Shown here piece after piece: positions 1 through 5,095 of a DNA stretch of 5,095 nt. Below the pieces are notes generated by a model. That model searched no databases and had not been told where the DNA came from. It worked only from the letters and a program-made list of their open reading frames with translations. The position numbers and the translations under genes are program-made. Each line of letters begins with the position of its first letter. The stretch's first letter is position 1. This stretch comes from Thermoprotei archaeon (GTDB lineage Archaea > Thermoproteota > Thermoprotei > Thermofilales > B20-G17), in NCBI GenBank assembly GCA_003649515.1, contig QMSC01000108.1:1-5095 (forward strand), given 5' to 3'.

Positions 1-28
1 CGAGCTATAAGCAGCGCCTAGTAAGGGG

Positions 29-901
29 CTAGAGAAGGCCTTTTAAGAAGGCTACGTCACGGGCCAAGATCCTTTTCCTATCGTCTGTAGAGTACCTTCC
101 CAAGGATTCATCCTCCACAGTTAGATCGTAATCATAACCGGCCTCCTTTAGGATCCTTGCAAGAAGCTTCAGATCTATGTCCCCTTCATATAGCGGAGCC
201 ATCGTAACCTCTCTGGGCTTTCTGCGAACGTTCTCCTTACCGCGTGGAGCACATGCGTTCTTAATGTGCGTATGCCTTACCCTCGGAGCCAGTTCCCTGT
301 ACATTTCATAGACTTCATCCAGGGGATATCCGTACCAGTAGAAGTTTCCTGTATCTAGGGTGATTCCGAAGTACCTCTCATCAGTTGCTTCAAGTACGCC
401 TCTCAGATACTCTATTTGATTAGTTATTAGGCCATGATTCTCGATCGCTAGCACTATGTCCAGGTCTTTACATATCTTGAAGACGCCCTCTAGCCCCCTC
501 AGCGTTCGGTTGACGTAGTCTTCCACGCCATACCCCTCAATGATGCCCTTGGGTCCATCAACTCTTACGACCCTCACTCCAAGCGCGTAAGCAACCTTAC
601 AGACACCCGCTAAGTACTTCGCCTCGGATTCAAGGTCCTCGCTGGAGAAGTTGGTCGCTGATAGTAGTGCACAAACCCCATAGCCGTGATCTTCGAGACA
701 CTTTCCAAAGCTCTTCCAATCCTCCACTTCCCTAATGCTTATTCCGAAGGATTCCCTTAGAGATCCAGAAACGTATTCCACGGGTCTCAAATCCCTTTCA
801 ACACGTATCTCTAAAATGTTCGCCCCTAGTTCTTCCAGTGCTTTAAAAAGATTCGGATAGTTCGCGTGTTTAATGATGAGGTCTCTCAACGCAACGAACA
901 T
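29..901 (-). CDS. Sugar phosphate isomerase/epimerase-like TIM-barrel protein
   Basis: This is a probable cytoplasmic, metal-dependent sugar isomerase or epimerase of the xylose isomerase-like (AP endonuclease 2) TIM-barrel superfamily. With the ATG start it has 290 residues, normal for the family. The expected metal ligands appear in order at barrel strand ends: Glu154 in AIENHG, Asp183 in LDTGNF, His210/His212 in HTHIKNA, and Glu263 in TVEDES. I prefer ATG at 901 because FVALRDL right after it makes a natural first strand, and TTATAA at 934-939 predicts transcription starting near 911. An in-frame GTG at 928 would add nine residues (SGNHSSEN-like, low complexity) but lies upstream of that predicted start. 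The gene is divergent from a Gfo/Idh/MocA dehydrogenase, which suggests joint carbohydrate or polyol catabolism. The fold call is firm; the substrate is unknown, and a hydroxypyruvate isomerase or inosose-type enzyme is equally possible. Confidence 0.88.
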   Translation of the reverse strand: MFVALRDLIIKHANYPNLFKALEELGANILEIRVERDLRPVEYVSGSLRESFGISIREVEDWKSFGKCLEDHGYGVCALLSATNFSSEDLESEAKYLAGVCKVAYALGVRVVRVDGPKGIIEGYGVEDYVNRTLRGLEGVFKICKDLDIVLAIENHGLITNQIEYLRGVLEATDERYFGITLDTGNFYWYGYPLDEVYEMYRELAPRVRHTHIKNACAPRGKENVRRKPREVTMAPLYEGDIDLKLLARILKEAGYDYDLTVEDESLGRYSTDDRKRILARDVAFLKGLL

Positions 902-931
902 GTTCTCACTCGAATGATTTCCACTCACTCG

Positions 932-947
932 CCTTATAACATTTTAG
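932..947 (-). promoter_or_regulatory. Putative archaeal promoter of the isomerase-like gene
   Basis: On the minus strand the sequence CTAAAATGTTATAAGG holds two overlapping A/T-rich box A candidates, TTATAA at 934-939 and CTAAAAT at 941-947. With the usual spacing of about 26 nt, transcription would begin near 911 or 918. Both positions lie downstream of the GTG at 928 but upstream of the ATG at 901, which supports the shorter protein. This is inferred from spacing only. Confidence 0.4.
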
Positions 948-973
948 CAACAATTGAAGGATGAGGAGTGCGT

Positions 974-987
974 GAGAAAGTTTAAAA
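974..987 (+). promoter_or_regulatory. Archaeal BRE + TATA box, leaderless promoter of the Gfo/Idh/MocA gene
   Basis: A purine-rich BRE-like stretch GAGAAAG (974-980) is followed directly by TTTAAAA (981-987). The box centre lies 26 nt before the A of the ATG at 1010, so transcription should start at or next to the start codon and give a leaderless mRNA. Consistent with this, no Shine-Dalgarno motif precedes the ATG. An 8-bp palindrome TGATATCA (1003-1010) lies at the predicted start point; it is too short to call an operator. Confidence 0.65.
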
Positions 988-1009
988 CTCCCTTACTTCT
1001 ATTGATATC

Positions 1010-1999
1010 ATGACCGAGCTTAAAGTCGGTTTCATTGGTGCTGGAGCTATAGCTAACGTACATGCATCTAGGATCTCGGGATTAAAGAATGTCAAAATAG
1101 TGGCTTTTGCAGACATAGTAGAGTCTAAGGCTAGGAGCCTCGCAGAGAAGTATGGAGGCAGAGCCTATAGAAGATGGGAAGACATGCTAGAGAAAGAAAG
1201 CCTTGATGCCATCTACGTATGCATACCGCCCTACGCACACAGGGATGAAGTAATAGTCGCAGCGGAGAAGAACGTCCATGTGTTCATTGAAAAGCCCATA
1301 GCGCTCGACCTTGAGCTCGCAGAGGAAATGACAAGAGCTGTTGAAAAAGCGGGCATCGTATCGCAAGTGGGTTACGTCTGGAGGTTCACTAAGGGCATTC
1401 AGAGGGCGAAGGAAGTCATAGAGAGAAGAGAGCTTGGGAGAGTGGGGCTATTTGCAGCCAGATACCTCGGCGACATGCTGTGGGCCCTGAACACAGATAG
1501 CTGGTGGAAGGATAGAACAAAATCTGGCGGTCACGTAGTTGAACAGGCCACGCATATGTATGACTCGTTAAGATATCTCTTAGGGGAAGCCGTAGAAGTA
1601 CATGCATACGAAACTAGATTTGCAACTATAGGCAGAGAGGACTGGACTGTAGAGGATGCACATGTCGCCATACTTAGGATGAAGAACAACGCAATAGCAG
1701 CTATATACTCTACGCCGTGCGCTCCAGCGTGGCTTCAGGGATGGCTCATAGTTGGGGAGAAGGGGTTCATAGAGCTACCTGACCCCCATACTATAGAGAT
1801 CAACTATAGGGGAAGGAGTATGAGGATTCGAGAGGAGGTCGACGGATATCTCGAGGAGAGCATCGAATTCTTCAACGCCATTAGAGGTAAGGGGGAGACT
1901 AGAGCACCTATACGCGAGGGTTATAAGACTTTGAAGCTCACTCTCGCCGTTAGGAAGTCCATGGAGAGCGGGGGAAAGAAGGTCACAATTGGGGAGTAA
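1010..1999 (+). CDS. Gfo/Idh/MocA family NAD(P)-dependent oxidoreductase
   Basis: This 329-residue cytoplasmic dehydrogenase has the usual length and two-domain layout of the family. Residues 4-120 form the Rossmann domain: GAGAIA (10-15) is the dinucleotide-binding loop and EKPIAL (94-99) contains the conserved EKP motif whose Lys95 is a typical catalytic residue. The C-terminal alpha/beta domain carries GGHVVEQATHMYD (173-185), matching the family pattern GGxxx[DE]xxxHxxD, with His182 and Asp185 as likely active-site residues. The GGxxVEQATH form is typical of the MviM-like branch. The family oxidises sugars, inositols or related polyols, or reduces their keto forms, with NAD(P); the substrate cannot be assigned here. 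The ATG start is supported by a TATA box 26 nt upstream and by the immediate start of the Rossmann strand (KVGFIG). It is divergent from the isomerase-like gene, probably a functional partner. Confidence 0.93.
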   Translation: MTELKVGFIGAGAIANVHASRISGLKNVKIVAFADIVESKARSLAEKYGGRAYRRWEDMLEKESLDAIYVCIPPYAHRDEVIVAAEKNVHVFIEKPIALDLELAEEMTRAVEKAGIVSQVGYVWRFTKGIQRAKEVIERRELGRVGLFAARYLGDMLWALNTDSWWKDRTKSGGHVVEQATHMYDSLRYLLGEAVEVHAYETRFATIGREDWTVEDAHVAILRMKNNAIAAIYSTPCAPAWLQGWLIVGEKGFIELPDPHTIEINYRGRSMRIREEVDGYLEESIEFFNAIRGKGETRAPIREGYKTLKLTLAVRKSMESGGKKVTIGE

Positions 2000-2061
2000 G
2001 GTAAATATATCGAGAGGTAGGCAGCATTGAAGCTCTTATCGGGGGTTTCAGACTGCGGAGT

Positions 2062-2113
2062 ACTTTACGAAGATGATCTTCTTGAATTAAGGCTCAGTTT
2101 TAATGAGTAAAGT
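2062..2113. repeat. Nested inverted repeats in the convergent spacer (possible terminator)
   Basis: The 117 bp between two convergent stop codons (2000-2116) contains no gene that I can see. It holds ACTTTAC (2062-2068) and its exact reverse complement GTAAAGT (2107-2113). Inside are a tight GAAGAT-G-ATCTTC inverted repeat (2069-2081) and a 4-bp CTCA/TGAG pair around GTTTTAA (2093-2107). No long T-run follows on either strand, so a role in termination for the two convergent genes is only a guess. Repeats this short can arise by chance. Confidence 0.25.
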
Positions 2114-2116
2114 TAC

Positions 2117-2758
2117 TTATGCCTCCGATAAGTACCTCGCTATTTGCTTAGCGAAAGCGCCTGCTGCACCAGGCCCTTTACCGGTAATAATGTTGTGGTG
2201 AATCTCAACATCGTTTCCAGTGTACTGAGCACCTCCTTCCTTCAATATATTTATGAGCTTATTATCCGGGAAGCACGTTGCCTTTACCCCCTTTAGAATT
2301 CCCGCTCTAGCAAGGACCGCCGGCGCAGCGCATATTGCCGCTACAAGCTTCCCCTTATTGTTGAAGATTATCACAAGTTCTTGAAGTAGCTCTACTTCCT
2401 CGGGTAGTTGTTCTATAGTCACCCTTCTGTACACTCCCTCACCGCCTATAATAACTATGGCATCATATTGCTCTGCAAGCTGATTGAACTTATCCCTAAC
2501 ATCGTAAATGTACATGTCATAGCTCACGCCAATATTTCTATGTAGAGATAGGATTTTCACCTCGGCGCCACACTTTTGGAGGTAGTTCCTCACCGGATGG
2601 AATTCTGCTGGCTGAAAGCCCTCAAACAGTACTACTAACACCCTCTTGTTCTTGAGGTTGTAGATCTCCTCGCCTCTCCTCAGAATAAAGTATACGGCCA
2701 GAGCGCCTACGACTATTGCTAGAACTACAATTACTACTAGGATCGTTCTAGTGATCAC
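2117..2758 (-). CDS. Membrane-anchored DJ-1/PfpI superfamily protein
   Basis: A 213-residue protein of the DJ-1/PfpI (class I glutamine amidotransferase-like) superfamily with an added N-terminal membrane segment. Residues 5-26 are an uninterrupted hydrophobic stretch ended by RRGEE, read as a signal anchor; no lipobox cysteine is present. The globular domain (about 38-213) shows the first strand RVLVVLFEGF, Glu52 (in PAEF) at the position of the conserved acidic residue, the GGEGVY loop (105-110) and the nucleophile elbow AAICAAP with candidate catalytic Cys143. No His follows the Cys, unlike the PfpI proteases, so proteolysis is doubtful; chaperone, glyoxalase/deglycase-like or other hydrolase roles are known in the superfamily. 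The GTG at 2758 is chosen because GGAGG lies 8 nt upstream; an in-frame TTG at 2821 would add 21 residues but has no such support. The gene lies 70 bp downstream of the AmrS-type gene on the same strand. Topology is ambiguous. Confidence 0.87.
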   Translation of the reverse strand: MITRTILVVIVVLAIVVGALAVYFILRRGEEIYNLKNKRVLVVLFEGFQPAEFHPVRNYLQKCGAEVKILSLHRNIGVSYDMYIYDVRDKFNQLAEQYDAIVIIGGEGVYRRVTIEQLPEEVELLQELVIIFNNKGKLVAAICAAPAVLARAGILKGVKATCFPDNKLINILKEGGAQYTGNDVEIHHNIITGKGPGAAGAFAKQIARYLSEA

Positions 2759-2763
2759 TTCAG

Positions 2764-2771
2764 CACCCTCC
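2764..2771 (-). promoter_or_regulatory. Strong Shine-Dalgarno site fixing the GTG start of the DJ-1/PfpI gene
   Basis: The minus-strand sequence GGAGGGTG lies upstream of GTG at 2758, with 8 nt between GGAGG (2767-2771) and the start. This is the clearest ribosome binding site in the window. It decides in favour of GTG over the upstream in-frame TTG at 2821. Confidence 0.75.
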
Positions 2772-2794
2772 AAGGAATATTTTACATTACAGAG

Positions 2795-2802
2795 ATATTT
2801 TA
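2795..2802 (-). promoter_or_regulatory. Possible box A promoter upstream of the DJ-1/PfpI gene
   Basis: TAAAATAT on the minus strand lies about 25 nt before position 2773, just 5' of the Shine-Dalgarno site. It could give this gene its own short-leader transcript, although co-transcription with the upstream radical SAM gene is also possible across the 70 bp gap. A second A/T-rich stretch (TAAAATATT, about 2777-2785) is too close to the start to act as the box. Confidence 0.35.
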
Positions 2803-2828
2803 GGCTTAGGTACGCGTGCAAGCTCCGG

Positions 2829-3902
2829 CTATATGCCCAAGATCGACCTAAACCTAAATTTGCTCACATGCCTCCCTGCTATAGATATCTCCGCACCGCA
2901 TACTGGGCACTTCTTATCTTCAGTTATTCTATACCTAATTATCATGAGGCCATACCTCTTGACGAGAACCTCTCCGCATTCAGGACAGTAAGTGTTCTCA
3001 TAAGCGTGCCCTGGGACGTTTCCTATGTAGGGATATAAGACCCCCATTTTCCTTGCTTGCCTGTAAGCCCACTCAAGCTTCTCTACTGGCGTAGGGGGCT
3101 CGTTGTACTTATATGCTGGATAGTACCTCGTGAAATGGAGCGGAGTCTCAGGTCCCAGTTCCTTAAGATGCCTTTCAATGGTCTCCAGTATAGTGTTCTC
3201 ATCGTCCGTAGCCTTGGTCACTACTAGATACACTATCTCCACGTGAATTCCCATACTTTTGGCTTCCCTAGCATTCCTCCACACGACGTCTACGTAAGCC
3301 TTGTTAAATCGCAGGTACTCCTCCCTTGAGCCCTTGACGTCTATTTTAAGCCCATCGAGACCAGCTTCTCTAAGCATTTTTAGAGCTTCAAGCGTCATAT
3401 AGCCGTTGCTCACATAGGTGTTGTATAGGCCCTTTTCCCTAGCCAGCTTGAAGACGTCTAGAGAGTACTCGAAGAGCATTAGGGGCTCATTAAAGGACAC
3501 ACACGTGCCCTCATCACCGCGTTTTAGAGCCGTTTCAACAACCCTTTCAGGAGAAATGTACCTTGCATCGTAGGGTTCAGGCTCAGTTTTTGATAGATGC
3601 CAGTTCTGACACCACGGGCAAATGAAGTTACAGGACCATGTGCTGAAGGTCAGAGCCGTGGAGCCTGGCCAGAAGTGATAGAAGGGCTTGATCTCTATCG
3701 GGCGTGATTCCAACGCTGAGAGATCGCCATAAACTAGAGTGTATATCTTGCCTTCAATGTTCATTCTAGTCTTACAGAAGCCTCTTTCGCCCTCGCCTAG
3801 AACGCATCTCCTTTCACAGACTAAACACCTAGCTTTACCCCTACCCAGAGACTCTTGGAGGGGGGATTCCTTAACGTTTGGAAGGCTTGTGTCCACTAAC
3901 AT
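2829..3902 (-). CDS. amrS: AmmeMemoRadiSam-type radical SAM enzyme (AmrS/PflA-related)
   Basis: A 357-residue cytoplasmic radical SAM protein resembling the AmrS family (COG1180, annotated as PFL-activating-enzyme-like). Order of domains: an N-terminal four-Cys motif (Cys26, 29, 33, 43); the family stretch YGDLSALESRPIEIKPFYHF; the radical SAM cluster motif CNFICPWC (91-98, CxxxCxxC), which should bind a [4Fe-4S] cluster and SAM; SFNEP (136-140) and TYVSNGY (162-168) on the partial TIM barrel; then a C-terminal zinc ribbon (CPEC 306-309, CPVC 332-335). Every key cysteine is present. The family is named for its association with Memo and AMMECR1 proteins; its reaction is not established, though RNA modification has been proposed. 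Neither partner gene is in this window. Translation starts at ATG 3902 or at GTG 3896 (third codon); AGGA at 3904-3907 lies 1 nt from the ATG but 7 nt from the GTG. A TATA box overlaps the pseudogene end upstream. Confidence 0.9.
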   Translation of the reverse strand: MLVDTSLPNVKESPLQESLGRGKARCLVCERRCVLGEGERGFCKTRMNIEGKIYTLVYGDLSALESRPIEIKPFYHFWPGSTALTFSTWSCNFICPWCQNWHLSKTEPEPYDARYISPERVVETALKRGDEGTCVSFNEPLMLFEYSLDVFKLAREKGLYNTYVSNGYMTLEALKMLREAGLDGLKIDVKGSREEYLRFNKAYVDVVWRNAREAKSMGIHVEIVYLVVTKATDDENTILETIERHLKELGPETPLHFTRYYPAYKYNEPPTPVEKLEWAYRQARKMGVLYPYIGNVPGHAYENTYCPECGEVLVKRYGLMIIRYRITEDKKCPVCGAEISIAGRHVSKFRFRSILGI

Positions 3903-3931
3903 GTCCTACTGAATAGGATCACGCACTTCCT

Positions 3932-4639
3932 CTATAAACACTTACCGTAAATCTTGCTGTACACCATTCGCCTCCTGAGCCCGTATTCTATGAAAGCGTT
4001 GACTATGTTATTTGCTATGGCCGTTACGAACCCAGTTAACCCCTTCAAGAATATTTTTGACACAAGGCTTTCCATGCTCCTAAAGTAATCGTCTATGAGC
4101 ACTCTGAGCCATTTAATATTACGGTTCCAAACGGCCTTAATAGAGCTCTAAATGATATCACTCGGCGTCCTCTATAACTCTCGTTTTCCTAGCTCCTGGA
4201 ATATCGGTTAAGGGCCATAGAGAAACGGAATCACTAGGCTTTTATAGTCCTTAAGCCTCTCCACAAGCTTAGTAGTGCGCACAACATCATCCTCGTTCTC
4301 TCCGAGTAGGTTTACTATGAGCATAGCAACTGGTATCCAGTTATTCTCCGTGCTTATACTAAAGGCCTCCTCAACTACTTCAGGCCACTCTTCAGGCTTG
4401 AATGGATACGGCTTAAACGGCATGAGCTTCCTGATGAACCTAGGACTTCCCGTCTCTATACCAGTTTGGTATCCCATCCACCTCTTCTCGTCAAGCTCCT
4501 GTATTTGGCTTATTTCCTCGACAAGGGCGGGCATTTCCACGATCGACGATAAGCTTACATGGCTCACTCCAACGACGCCTTTCACCTCCCTGTATGAAGG
4601 GAGGCCAGCTAGTAATCCTAGTCCAGCAATGCTATTGTT
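3932..4639 (-). pseudogene. Remnant of a COG1032-like (B12-binding type) radical SAM protein
   Basis: One reading frame from 4639 to 3932 (236 codon positions including stops) resembles the C-terminal half of archaeal COG1032-type radical SAM proteins, but it is broken. The first open part (4639-4211) contains SHVSLSSIVEMPALVEEIS, GYQTGIETGSPRFIRKLM and KPEEWPEVVEEAF, typical of the second half of the radical SAM domain, then LLGENEDDV where relatives usually read GLPGExxDDV. In-frame stops follow: TAA 4208-4210, TAG 4172-4174 and TAG 4148-4150. Beyond them the same frame reads 71 more codons, beginning SSIKAVWNRNIKWLRVLIDD, a family-like C-terminal tail, ending at TAG 3932-3934. The N-terminal B12-binding region and CxxxCxxC motif are absent, since the remnant starts right against the stop of the upstream gene. 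A shorter product from GTG 4585 is possible but could not be a working radical SAM enzyme. Confidence 0.8.
3933..3946 (-). promoter_or_regulatory. BRE/TATA promoter of the AmrS-type gene
   Basis: TTTATA (3933-3938 on the minus strand), preceded by the purine-rich GGTAAGTG, predicts transcription from about 3909, leaving a leader of only some 7 nt before ATG 3902 or 13 nt before GTG 3896. The box overlaps the last codons and the TAG stop (3932-3934) of the upstream pseudogene, so part of the promoter was once coding sequence. Confidence 0.5.
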
Positions 4640-5095
4640 CTAGGAAAGGACACTATCCAAAGAGAAATCCTCAGGATACACTACCTTGCCCATGTTCTCG
4701 CTCATTCTATAACCCTCACTACTTTCAACAAGCTTCCTAACAAAGTCTCTTCTTAAGAATGTAAGAAACTTGCGTATCATGGGCTTATTAAGCCTATCAA
4801 GCCTTACTACAAAGTCGAACTTCTCCCAGCAAACGTGTATGTGCTTAAGACCATATAGCTCCGCGACGAACCTTAATGTTAGGCCTACTTCTGCCCTACC
4901 TTCTACAATGCACCTAGCGACATCGTAGTGCGTCTTAACCTCATTATTGTAGCCCTTAACCTTTCTCTGAACATCCTTTAAATCGATTCCCAGCCTCCTT
5001 GCCTCCCTCTCCAATATAATATCGAACAGAACCCTCGTTCCTGAGCCCAAGATCCTGTTGACTATCCTCACCCTTCCCTCAAGTATATCTGAGAC
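4640..5095 (-). CDS. Molybdate-binding-like PBP domain protein, 5' end beyond window
   Basis: This frame stays open to the window edge (VSDILEGR precedes the GTG at 5071), so it is the C-terminal 151 residues of a longer protein. It matches the PBP-like domain of COG1910/PF12727: VNRILGSGTR (residues 12-21 of the visible part), GYNNEVKTHYDVA (48-60), GRAEVGLTLRFVAELYGL (66-83) and WEKFDFVV (90-97). In archaea this soluble substrate-binding-like domain is often the C-terminal part of MoeA (molybdenum cofactor synthesis) or follows an HTH domain in regulators; which one applies cannot be seen here. The GTG at 5071 is an internal Val, because it sits inside the conserved domain start (EGRVRIVNR) and has homologous-looking sequence before it. 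The C-terminus looks complete (GYRMSENMGKVVYP then a short tail). Its TAG stop is in phase with the adjoining radical SAM remnant. Role in molybdate or tungstate sensing or cofactor insertion is inference. Confidence 0.82.
   Translation of the reverse strand, partial: VSDILEGRVRIVNRILGSGTRVLFDIILEREARRLGIDLKDVQRKVKGYNNEVKTHYDVARCIVEGRAEVGLTLRFVAELYGLKHIHVCWEKFDFVVRLDRLNKPMIRKFLTFLRRDFVRKLVESSEGYRMSENMGKVVYPEDFSLDSVLS

Noticed and set aside
1416..1607. Minus-strand 63-codon open frame inside the dehydrogenase gene
   Set aside because: It lies wholly antisense to a well-supported Gfo/Idh/MocA gene, including its active-site motif, and its translation resembles no family.
2751..3038. Plus-strand 95-codon open frame across the amrS and DJ-1/PfpI genes
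   Set aside because: It is antisense to the zinc-ribbon end of the radical SAM gene and the start of the DJ-1/PfpI gene, and shows no recognisable motif or promoter.
4153..4160. TGATATCA matching the palindrome at 1003-1010
   Set aside because: An 8-bp palindrome occurring twice, once inside a pseudogene with no start site nearby, is best seen as chance.
4148..4210. Stop codons decoded as pyrrolysine or other recoding
   Set aside because: The stops include TAA as well as TAG, there are three within 63 bases, and the protein lacks its N-terminal half, so recoding is not a reasonable explanation.
4141..4225. A -1/+1 frameshift after FLYGP giving GPLTDIPGARKTRVIEDAE in another frame
   Set aside because: That frame also ends at a TGA within about 20 codons, while the original frame resumes family-like sequence after its stops without any shift, so in-frame nonsense changes are the simpler reading.
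4208..4585. Independent small gene starting at GTG 4585
   Set aside because: Family-like sequence (SYREV and more) continues upstream of this GTG to 4639, and downstream past the stop. The product would be an internal radical SAM fragment without the cluster motif.
4583..4591. GGGAGGTGA-like perfect Shine-Dalgarno sequence
   Set aside because: It overlaps the GTG at 4585 itself, and no start codon lies at proper spacing downstream; it is explained as Arg-Glu-Val codons of the remnant.
4275..4643. Plus-strand 122-codon open frame opposite the radical SAM remnant
   Set aside because: The Ser/Thr-rich translation is a typical antisense artefact; the family-like motifs are all on the minus strand.

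Overview
The window looks like chromosomal DNA from a thermophilic archaeon, most likely Thermoproteota or a relative, though this is inference. The signs are archaeal-type promoters (purine-rich BRE followed by a TTTAAAA, TTTATA or TTATAA box about 26 nt before the start), one apparently leaderless gene, one strong GGAGG Shine-Dalgarno site, heavy use of AGG/AGA (Arg) and ATA (Ile), and archaeal-style protein families. No tRNA, rRNA, CRISPR array, insertion sequence or phage gene was found.

Left part (1-1999): two divergent genes share an 81-109 bp promoter region. The minus-strand gene encodes a TIM-barrel sugar-phosphate isomerase/epimerase-like protein. The plus-strand gene encodes an NAD(P)-dependent Gfo/Idh/MocA oxidoreductase. 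This pairing is common in carbohydrate or polyol catabolism, but the substrate cannot be read from sequence.

Middle (2000-3902): after a 117 bp convergent spacer come two minus-strand genes. The upstream one is an AmrS-type radical SAM enzyme of the AmmeMemoRadiSam family, with a CxxxCxxC cluster site, an N-terminal four-Cys motif and a C-terminal zinc ribbon. The other, 70 bp downstream, is a DJ-1/PfpI-superfamily protein with an N-terminal membrane anchor. Its start is best placed at a GTG preceded by GGAGG, with a possible promoter of its own.

Right part (3932-5095): all minus strand. A radical SAM (COG1032-like, B12-binding type) pseudogene has lost its N-terminal half, including any CxxxCxxC motif, and is broken by three in-frame stops. 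It directly abuts the stop codon of a gene that runs off the right edge. That gene encodes a PBP-like (COG1910/PF12727-type) molybdate-binding-like domain, often found as the C-terminal part of archaeal MoeA or of HTH regulators. The amrS promoter overlaps the last codons of the pseudogene.

I found no convincing new multi-gene system. The most notable points are the decayed radical SAM gene fused in phase behind the PBP-like gene, the membrane-anchored DJ-1/PfpI protein, and the divergent isomerase/dehydrogenase pair.
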